DNA of 38,162 nt. Origin: Stephanodiscus triporus. Its lineage: Eukaryota; Bacillariophyta; Thalassiosirophyceae; Thalassiosirales; Thalassiosiraceae. The stretch lies in assembly GCA_036939755.1 (NCBI GenBank), contig JALLAZ010000018.1:1-38162 (forward strand). The letters are read 5' to 3'. Shown piece after piece: positions 31,482 through 38,162 of the stretch. The notes beneath the pieces were generated by a model. It was not told the DNA's origin. It saw only the letters and a list, made by a program, of their open reading frames with translations, and did not search any database. A program made the position numbers and the translations under genes. Position 1 is the stretch's first letter. The number at the start of each line of letters is the position of its first letter.

Positions 31482-33743
31482 ATGGCACCCACCAGCGTCG
31501 ACGCGTCCAACGCTTGCATCCCCCCCTCCCACCCCCTGGTCCGCCAGTCCCTCCCCCTCCCGACCGCGACACGCGGCGAGCCCCTATTCCTCGACGGCGA
31601 CGGCGGCCGCCTGAACGAGGACGACGTCGGCCGTCGTCCCCTCCTGATGTACGGCTTCGGCAGGCTCGTGGTGATACGCGAGGTCGACGAGGTCGACGAC
31701 GACGGGGAGGAGGGGGGCCGCGACGACACCAGCGGCGGGACGACGCGCCGCGCGGGTGGTCCCGCGGGCAAGTCGCCGTCGTCCACGGGGGGATTCGTGT
31801 ACCGCGGACACGGCGCCGCCGTGTCGTGCGCCAAGTTCTCGCCGTCGGGGACGTACGTGGCGAGCGGCGACGCGCGTGGACGGCTGCGCGTGTGGTCGTA
31901 CGATCACGACGAGCACCTGCCCAGGCTGGACGTGCAGGCGTTACCGGGGACGATCAGGGACGTGTCGTGGGATCACGAGGGTAGGAGGATCGTCGTGGTC
32001 GGCGACGGTGGGAACGGCGGGGGGATCGAGTGCTCGAAGGTCGTGATGTGGGACACCGGCGTCAGGTGCGGCGACCTGTCGTGTCACGCGCGGAGGAGGG
32101 GGAGCACGTGCGCGTATCGTCCGTGCAGGCCGATGAGGATCGTCACCGGCGGGGCCGAGGACGCGTCGCTCTTCCTGCACTCCGGGCCGCCGTTCCGTAG
32201 GGTGACGGGGGACGGTATCGTCGGGGAGAGGTGTCACGAGAGGAGGGGGGCGGTCCATCGGGCGCGGTACAACCGCGACGGGTCCGTACTCGCGAGCGTG
32301 GGAACCGACGGATCCGTCTGCCTGTACGACGGCGGGACGTTGGCGCCGATCGTTAGGACCGCCAGGGTACACGACTCGAGCGTATACTCGTGCGCGTGGG
32401 ATCGATCCGGCGGTAGCCTCCTGACGTGCGGCGCGGACGGGTACGCTAGGCTCGTCGACGGACGGGACGGAAGGGTCGTGCGGGAGTGGGACGTGGCGTC
32501 GTCGTCGACGATCGTGTCGGGGGGGGAAAGGTCGTGGGGGGGCGGGGGGGGGAGGTCGTCCGGCGCGCCCGTGCCCGCGGGGGCGATGCAGCTCGGGTGC
32601 GCGTTCGTCAAGGGGAACGTGCCGGTGTCGGCGGGGTTCGACGGACACATCGCGATATTGCGTCCGGAATCGTCGACGGGCGGCGACGGGTCATCCCCTC
32701 GCGTCATCACCGGGCACCAGGCGCCGATATCCGCGATGACGTTCGGCGTCCCCGGCGGTGACACGATATACACGTCCGACACGGACGGCGTGATCGTCGA
32801 GTGGGACGGGACGACCGGTCGTGCCAGGGGACGGGTTGCAGTCGTCGTCGTCAACGACGACCACGACGACGACGACAGGGGGGAGGACGAGAATGCCGCG
32901 AATAACGCACTTGCCGCCACGAGGGTCCACGCCGGCGCCACCGTGACGTCGCTCGTCTTCGTCGACGACACCGGCACCCTGTACAGCGCCGGCTGGGACG
33001 ATCGCGTCAGGACCACCCACGGACGCGCGTGCGACGGCAAGTTGAGCGTGAAGGCGCAGCCCAACGCCATGAGCGCAGGAAAGTCGGTCGTCGTGGTGAT
33101 GACAGTTGGGGGGCTGTTGGTGATCGAGGATAGGCAAGTGGTATCGGAGTTGATCCCCCTGCCGTACGCCGCCACCTCCGTCTGCCTAGCGAGGGACGAT
33201 TCCACCCTGTACGTCGGGGGAGACGATTGCAATATTCACGTATATAACTTGTGTCCCCGCAATCCCGTGAATCCGCTCCAGGAGGTACACGTGATCAAGG
33301 GGGGGCATCTCCATCCGGTCCGATCCATGGCCCTTTCGCCAGACAACTCCATGCTCGCCGCCGCCGACGTCCGCGACGTGTGCGTCTACACCACGGACGA
33401 TTCCTGTGGTTCCGATCGCTACTCGACCGTGGTCCCCAAGGGACGATGGTGCTACCACACCCAGCGAATCGGCTGCCTGGCGTGGAGTCCGGACGGCACC
33501 GTGATCGCGAGCGGCGGGAACGACGACAGCATCTTCCTTTGGTGCCCGGCGCAGAAGACGAAGAGGGTGCATTATCGATTCGCGCACAGGGGGGGCGTCA
33601 CGGGGTTGAGATTCGTCGGGAGGAATTGCGCGAGTTCATCTTCCTCGTGCGGCGGGAAGTGGACCTTGGTATCCGCGGGCGCGGACGGGTGTTTGAATTG
33701 GTGGAACGTGGAGAAGGATGTGAAGGAGAAATTCGGTTTATGA
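31482..33743 (+). CDS. WDR1: Actin-interacting protein 1 (WDR1/AIP1), WD40 protein
   Basis: A single exon gives 753 aa from ATG 31482; the context CATCATGGC is good. WD40 repeats run through the whole protein: HGAAVSCAKFSPSGTYVASG...RLRVW, then IRDVSWDHEGRRIVVVG...VMWD. The AIP1-specific block CRPMRIVTGGAEDASLFLHSG with PPFRR follows, then SVLASVGTDGSVCLYDG, and in the second propeller SVCLARDDSTLYVGGDD and RIGCLAWSPDGTVIASGGND. AIP1 works with cofilin to disassemble actin filaments. It is longer than animal WDR1 (about 606 aa) because of Gly/Asp-rich inserts between repeats. It has a very GC-rich third codon position. Confidence 0.9.
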   Translation: MAPTSVDASNACIPPSHPLVRQSLPLPTATRGEPLFLDGDGGRLNEDDVGRRPLLMYGFGRLVVIREVDEVDDDGEEGGRDDTSGGTTRRAGGPAGKSPSSTGGFVYRGHGAAVSCAKFSPSGTYVASGDARGRLRVWSYDHDEHLPRLDVQALPGTIRDVSWDHEGRRIVVVGDGGNGGGIECSKVVMWDTGVRCGDLSCHARRRGSTCAYRPCRPMRIVTGGAEDASLFLHSGPPFRRVTGDGIVGERCHERRGAVHRARYNRDGSVLASVGTDGSVCLYDGGTLAPIVRTARVHDSSVYSCAWDRSGGSLLTCGADGYARLVDGRDGRVVREWDVASSSTIVSGGERSWGGGGGRSSGAPVPAGAMQLGCAFVKGNVPVSAGFDGHIAILRPESSTGGDGSSPRVITGHQAPISAMTFGVPGGDTIYTSDTDGVIVEWDGTTGRARGRVAVVVVNDDHDDDDRGEDENAANNALAATRVHAGATVTSLVFVDDTGTLYSAGWDDRVRTTHGRACDGKLSVKAQPNAMSAGKSVVVVMTVGGLLVIEDRQVVSELIPLPYAATSVCLARDDSTLYVGGDDCNIHVYNLCPRNPVNPLQEVHVIKGGHLHPVRSMALSPDNSMLAAADVRDVCVYTTDDSCGSDRYSTVVPKGRWCYHTQRIGCLAWSPDGTVIASGGNDDSIFLWCPAQKTKRVHYRFAHRGGVTGLRFVGRNCASSSSSCGGKWTLVSAGADGCLNWWNVEKDVKEKFGL

Positions 33744-33932
33744 TACAATATCACGGCTTATTTACAACGATATCACACTTTTAATCGGTAGAAATTTCAG
33801 TCGTTGGAGTCCTGTTTTTGCTCTGTGCTCGTAAGCCTTTTCGAATTTCATATTGTTTCAGATTTACGTGGCCTCTCGATCTGGCCCTGCCTCACGCATA
33901 ATGGTTTCCGAGGCACCCATACTTAATTAGGT
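33744..33932. other. 3' flank of AIP1, no gene seen
   Basis: AT-rich; presumably the 3' untranslated region, then transposon-derived DNA. Confidence 0.4.
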
Positions 33933-34348
33933 TTAAACTTTGGAGGCTCGGATGAATTGGTTGCACCGGACGAAATAAAACACCGGCACAACCCCATGTC
34001 GATCATGGTGTGTAGATTGCTGCGCTTTCAGGGCACAAATGTTCTCCATGATTAAGGGGTGGTGTACCCCTACCTTTCTGCCGGACCACGGGCTCTCGTC
34101 ATGGTCGAAAAATATCATTTTACAACCACAAACCAGCCCACGCTAAATTTTTTATGTGGGAATATGTAAAATAAGTACTCAAAAGCACTGTATGTTGAGC
34201 GTTGAGAACACAAAACATCAAAACCATGATGCCGATGGCATGGCTTTGTCTCGGCAAGGGAGCACGATGTTCCGCACTGGTTCCAGCCATCAATAACGGC
34301 CGAGGAGGATGTCAATTCTATGGCAGGCCAGCGTCTTGACAATCTCAT
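33933..34348 (-). pseudogene. Unidentified transposon ORF relic
   Basis: Two overlapping minus-strand frames (34115-34348 and 33933-34118) read as one protein broken by a stop or frameshift near 34115. The blocks include AVIDGWNQCGTS, ETKPCHRHHGFDVLCS, FEYLFYIFPHKKFSVGW and FFDHDESPWSGRKVGVHHPL. The middle part recurs at 9200-9301, so this is repetitive DNA. The family is not recognised; the Cys/His/Trp-rich text and the copy elsewhere indicate a transposon protein. It lies just left of the piggyBac relic, in opposite orientation. Confidence 0.55.
34154..34252 (-). repeat. TE coding fragment, copy 2 of a dispersed repeat
   Basis: The reverse complement matches 9200-9301 closely (GAGACAAAGCC.TGCCATCGGC at one end, TACATATTCCCACAT at the other). 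Here it lies within a longer transposon frame; the distant copy is only this fragment. Confidence 0.75.
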
Positions 34349-34372
34349 AGCTGTTCAGTGTGAGATGACGAC

Positions 34373-35335
34373 GTGCAAGGGGAAGAATTTTTTTCCATTT
34401 TTTATCAGAGCAAAAATATCCTCAGCATTCTGCTCAGTTCTGCAGAGCGATGGGCTGTTGTGCTCGAGCAAGGACCAGGCCGTCTGCTTTGGGATGCGGA
34501 GGGGGCGGCGATCAAAGCGCCGGGGGCTCCTCTCCTTGCAGCAAATGAGCAGGGTGAAGAAATCATGGAGTTTGTTGTCAACGTGCAAAATCGGGCTGAG
34601 GATATCACCCTCTTTCGAAACATGGTTTTCAAAGTGTATGAAGACAACAATCCTGCCCCAGAGAATGTCCCTGTAGCCAACGTGCCCCGCCCAAATGGGG
34701 TGGATCTCAACAAAGGGGAGGAGTTGGACTGGGACAGCATCGATCGCTGAGCGATGATGCAAGGATTGATGTACAGTGATCCAAAGTTCACACACGATTG
34801 GACCCCCCAAGGCAAGACATACATTGAGATCTTCCTCCACCTATTTCTGCTTTTTTCATTGAGATGGTTGTTATTCGGGCAACAAACAATGCACTTCTTG
34901 CTGCGGATAATGCACATACAATGCTTGGGGAGATGCTGTGCTACAACAGCATTTGGATGCTGATGTTGTGCTACTTGAAATCGCCCAACTATTTTTAGAG
35001 AAGCACAACAATGAGAATGATGGCAGATCAGTCGGAGGACAAGGAGAAAGGCATACTGTCGTTCACCTTCAACAGGTACATGTTGTGGTGCTGCTTTTTG
35101 GCAATCACATTGGCATTGCACTTCACGAATAAGGTGCCGCTGACATCCCGTGATAAGTTTTGGGAAATTCCTAGAACAATCACATGCACAAAGTATTTAG
35201 TGCAGGATGGGCATTATGCTTCAATGAGTCAATGTCCATCTGGCATAGCCAATGGACTTGCCTCGGGTGGGTGTTTTGTCCATGCAAACCAGACCTGTTT
35301 GATAATGAATACCATATGACTTGCTGCAGGATGTC
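34373..35335 (+). pseudogene. Degenerate piggyBac-like (PGBD) transposase
   Basis: The plus-strand frame from 34373 contains a block ending GVDLNKGEELDWDSIDR, a TGA, then in the same frame MYSDPKFTHDWTPQGKTYIE. Similarity then jumps frames: MVVIRATNNALLAADNAHT, a stop, ADQSEDKEKG...FTFNRYM, FLAITLALHFTNKV, and finally NESMSIWHSQWT with GWVFCPCKPDLFDNEYH. The last blocks match the DDE domain of stramenopile piggyBac-derived proteins as I remember them. At least two frameshifts and two stops make it inactive. It ends at the inverted-repeat element at 35336, and no piggyBac terminal repeats or TTAA pair were identified. Confidence 0.7.
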
Positions 35336-36600
35336 AGCTAGGTTGTTATTTACTAAAAGTAAAAAAAAAACTTTTGTCCAGAAATTTAGTTGAAGTCAGC
35401 AAATCCCTACATTTACTCTTTTTACTCATTTTACTGCAGTCTTTTTTACCAACTTTACATGCCTTCAGAGGCAGTAAAAATAATTACTTTTTACCTAGAT
35501 TCAGTAAAATTTTAGTTAAAAAATAAGGTATGTAGGTACATACATCAAATGTGCGTAAATCTAGAGTAGAGTACGATAATAGGTACCCTAGAATAGATAT
35601 TATGGTACTACTACTTCTTAAGCTACTATCCCTCTAACCTTAACCCTCCCTTCCCCATCGAACGACGCGGGATGGGTATCGCGATCGCGATCGCGCTTGC
35701 TCGCTCGTCCGGAGTCGCTCGATCGATCGACCGGGAGGGATTGCGTGCTCAACGACACTCCTCCTCCACCCCCGAAGCCTCCGTCCGAGCCGAGGCGCGA
35801 TTCGTCGTCTTCGACGAGGCCTGGACGTTTTCGTCGTAGTCGTTGATGTCGTTGTCGTAGTCGTCGTAGTCGTAACGGTCATCCGCGACCACGACGAATC
35901 CCACCATGTCGATCGAGCGCGTCCTCGCGTACGCCCCTCCCTCGGCCGCCGGATCGACGGGGGGACGACAGGCGACGCCGGGCACGACAACGTCGCCGTC
36001 GTCGTACGACGACGACAGTCCCACGACGGGAAGGTATCCCCTCCTCCCCCTCCCCCTCCCTCCCCCCGCCGCATCCGCCATCGCCATCGCCAATCCGCGC
36101 GGCGGCGCGACGATCGAATTCGTCCGTCCCTCTTGAAGTAGTCGTCCCCTCCTGCCCCGAAGTAGTCCTCCTCCCCTTCTCCCCCGCACCCCCTTGTCGC
36201 CGTCGTCGTCGCTGTGGCATCGTTTGCGCCCAACGACAACGACGCCGCCGGTCCGTCGTCGACGATTATCCCGCATCCCAGCATGCCCGCTTCCCTCGCG
36301 ACGCTCGCGAGGATCGCCTGTCGTACTTTGTCGAGGAGCGCCGTCGTCGACATCATCATCCCGTCGACGGCGCCCGATCGATACGTCACCTCGTACTCGT
36401 ACCGGACGGATACGTCGCGGGACTAAAGTACCCTGTACTTGCCTGTAGAGCCCAGTACATGCAGTTTTACTTCCCTTTTACTAACCAGTCCCGAGTTGCT
36501 TTTACTACGTACTATTTAGTCAAAACTGCCAGTGCCAGGGCAGTGAAAGTAGAAAAAAAGAAGTAAAACTAGTTTTACTTAAGTAAATAACAACCTAGCT
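35336..36600. mobile_element. TIR transposon (1.27 kb) carrying a host-like fragment
   Basis: The left end AGCTAGGTTGTTATTTACT (35336-35354) matches, inverted and with one gap, the right end AGTAAATAACAACCTAGCT (36582-36600). Both subterminal zones (to about 35640 and from 36426) are AT-rich and packed with AGTAAA/TTTACT motifs in both orientations, as in hAT-like elements. The centre (35640-36425) is sharply GC-rich with host-type coding bias. No transposase is present, so the element is non-autonomous. No clear target-site duplication is seen, and the two flanks are different relics (piggyBac on the left, retroelement RNase H on the right). Confidence 0.75.
35640..36425 (-). pseudogene. Captured host gene fragment inside the TIR element
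   Basis: The minus-strand frame opens at 36425 and reads RDVSVRYEYEVTY, then DKVRQAILASVAREAGM, a plausible folded-protein segment. After a Gly/Asp-rich stretch the good reading moves by one frame, ending MVGFVVVADDRYDYDDYDN and EEECR (stop near 35749). GC content and codon use match the host genes of this window, not the flanking transposon DNA. The text recalls an extracellular segment of diatom surface proteins (weak memory-based suggestion). No start, no clear introns, one frameshift: a captured and decaying fragment is the best reading. Confidence 0.5.
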
Positions 36601-38162
36601 GTGCACGTTGTACTCGTCCTCCACTTCGCAAAATTCGCACTTCGGAGAGTGATATCCCCTGCTCCAGTAGTATAACTGGACATTGTTACCGCTGAACTCT
36701 GACACGTGTTTCATTAGCCAAACGCGGTACATTTTTGGATAGCGATTCATCGTGGCGCCGATCCCTTCCCACCACACCAGGTGGAAATCTTCTCGACGGA
36801 TGATGCATTTCTTGTCGAACAGTACATGTGCGGCGCGGTATCCCTAGTCGGCCTCCAGGGCAAGGTGAGGAGATTCGCTCACCTGAAGGCCCCCAAGCTT
36901 AACCTTTACAACTTCGAAGGGGAAATCGCCTGACATAATGGGTCCTGCGCCGATTGCAGAAAGGAGAGAGCGCTTGGCAAGTGTGTCTGCTTGATGATTC
37001 AGCCGTTCAGGCAGCGTACAGAAATCTCATCCCTTTCTTTCGACTGCATGTCCCTTGACCCACTCCCAGACTGGCCGGAAGGCGTTCGAAGAAGAGAGGT
37101 GCTTCATAAGCCGGATGAGGTCCGCCTGCGACTGGGCATCTCGTAGTGACATACGCGGGCTGTTGCCGTGGGACAACACGCCCCTATTATCACAGTATAG
37201 GGAAATCTTTGGGTAAGGAGCAGGGAGACCCGTGGAGGCAGCGTGTAAGATTAACAGTGCGAGAACGGCTCCCAGCAATTCTCCCCGGTAGTTGCCCGCA
37301 GCGTCAGACCTCTCTGACACAGAAACCTTGAGGTGTTTAGCCGTGCCCTGACAGACAAATATCACGCCCGCAGAACATAAGCTTGAGGACTTGTCGGCCA
37401 TATAAGACCCATCATGTGCAATACACAGCGTACCAAGGACGAGGCTATCTCGTATCCACTTGCCATCCCCGTCACACTCCAAGTCGGTCCACAAGCTGTC
37501 ATTGCCAAAGGCTGCCAAGCGCCCTAGAAAAGTGAGTGGGGGTGAGGGAGCGCACGGCAGTTCTGCCCTCAAGTGAAGGATAACCGTCGTAGCACTGATC
37601 ATATTCACACTGGCCATGTAATGGCCGGGATGCTCGCCAACCCCAGTAGAGGCCCAGTCGTATCTGCGGCCATGCCGCGTGGATCGCCCCTGCCGTCCGA
37701 CGTAGCATTCATACCTTGGTGTCGGTATTTCCACCGCGACCCGGAACAATATGTCTCCGGAAGCATCAGTGAACCACTCGCAGGCAATATGAGGCAGGCG
37801 AAGGAACGGTCCCAGATGGCACGGGAGATTCGATGTCCCTGAGCATAAGCGGGAGATAGCGTCCTTCCACAGACAAAAATCGGAGCGGGTAGGTTGTTCT
37901 TGAGTGAACACATGGAGCGTTGATTTCTCAGAAAAATCCGACACGAAGAATTCATCCAACGTAACCCCATCGCACTTCGAGATGTCAGACAGGTGGAAAA
38001 GGTTCCTGTAGTGACGGACGATATTCAGTGATGCAAGTTCCTTGCCCGAATAACCGATCCTGTGGAATTCTGACATGAGCGAGCGATCGTTCGCTCGAAC
38101 GCCCTGTACCATATCCTCTTCACAGAACGTGACGTCTGCTGAGAAAGCGTGCGTAAGGCGCC
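36601..38162 (-). pseudogene. Retroelement RNase H (non-LTR-like) relic, runs off the window
   Basis: The minus-strand frame is open from the window end to 37027, then continues in the same frame through a TGA and later a TAG to 36601. RNase H residues are visible: Asp in CIAHDGSYM, Glu in YRGELLGAVLALL, Asp in LYCDNRGVLSHG, His in VKGHAVERKG and Asp in NHQADTLAKRSL. Downstream is a zinc-knuckle-like HSPKCEFCEVEDEYNVH block, as follows RNase H in LINE-type elements. Reading stops at the TIR element (36600). The reverse transcriptase must lie beyond the right edge. The two nonsense codons look like single transitions (CGA to TGA, TGG to TAG). Confidence 0.75.

Noticed and set aside
32234..33232. 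332-codon minus-strand ORF inside AIP1
   Set aside because: It is a shadow of the GC-rich WD40 gene; its product is Pro/Ser/Arg-biased without motifs, while the plus strand has clear WD repeats.
34355..35121. Minus-strand ORFs over the piggyBac relic
   Set aside because: Antisense shadows; transposase-like blocks read on the plus strand.
1..38162. CRISPR arrays, tRNA/rRNA genes, riboswitches, bacterial operons
   Set aside because: None seen; repeats present are microsatellites, TE copies or TIRs, and spliced genes show a eukaryotic nuclear genome.

Overview
The window reads as nuclear DNA of a diatom, probably of the Thalassiosira type (inference). The support is short GT-AG introns (mostly about 50-260 bp, donors usually GTGAGT/GTAAG), secreted proteins with Pro/Thr/Ser linkers, Ty1/copia and piggyBac relics, and GC-rich exons set in AT-richer intergenic DNA. 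There are no bacterial operons, no tRNA or rRNA that I can see, and no CRISPR array.

Layout. Positions 1-4200 are a graveyard of LTR retrotransposons. A gag-like fragment (+) is followed by a 297-bp inverted-repeat element, then by a decayed Ty1/copia pol on the minus strand. Positions 4880-33743 are a gene-dense euchromatic stretch. It holds an unrecognised 174-aa protein (-), a secreted chitin-binding-like repeat protein (+), a SET-domain methyltransferase (-), a membrane-anchored double cupredoxin-DUF305 protein (+), an S28 serine peptidase (-), a sirtuin (+), a low-complexity partial exon (-), an RBM42-like RRM protein (-), a secreted zinc metallopeptidase (+), an AA15-type lytic polysaccharide monooxygenase (-), eIF2B-epsilon (+), a second RRM protein (-) and the WD40 actin-interacting protein AIP1/WDR1 (+). 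From 33744 to the end transposons return: an unidentified minus-strand relic, a piggyBac transposase relic (+), a 1.27-kb inverted-repeat element that carries a GC-rich host-like coding fragment, and a retroelement RNase H relic (-).

I built the multi-exon models by hand. Every junction was chosen so that GT-AG ends, phase and protein family continuity agree. Genes alternate strand almost strictly, giving six head-to-head pairs; the tightest shares only 57 bp between start codons.

The most noteworthy item is the 817-aa gene at 9819-12711. It has an N-terminal membrane anchor followed by two tandem copies of [cupredoxin-like domain + DUF305]. DUF305 occurs in bacterial copper-binding proteins such as cyanobacterial CopM, and the cupredoxin-like parts keep His and Cys-His-Ile-His ligand motifs, so a eukaryotic surface or lumenal copper-handling protein is a reasonable hypothesis. 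The second item is the inverted-repeat transposon that seems to have captured a host gene fragment. A copper-dependent AA15 LPMO and a chitin-binding-like secreted protein lie in the same window, which fits cell-wall or chitin biology, but no physical link between these genes is shown.
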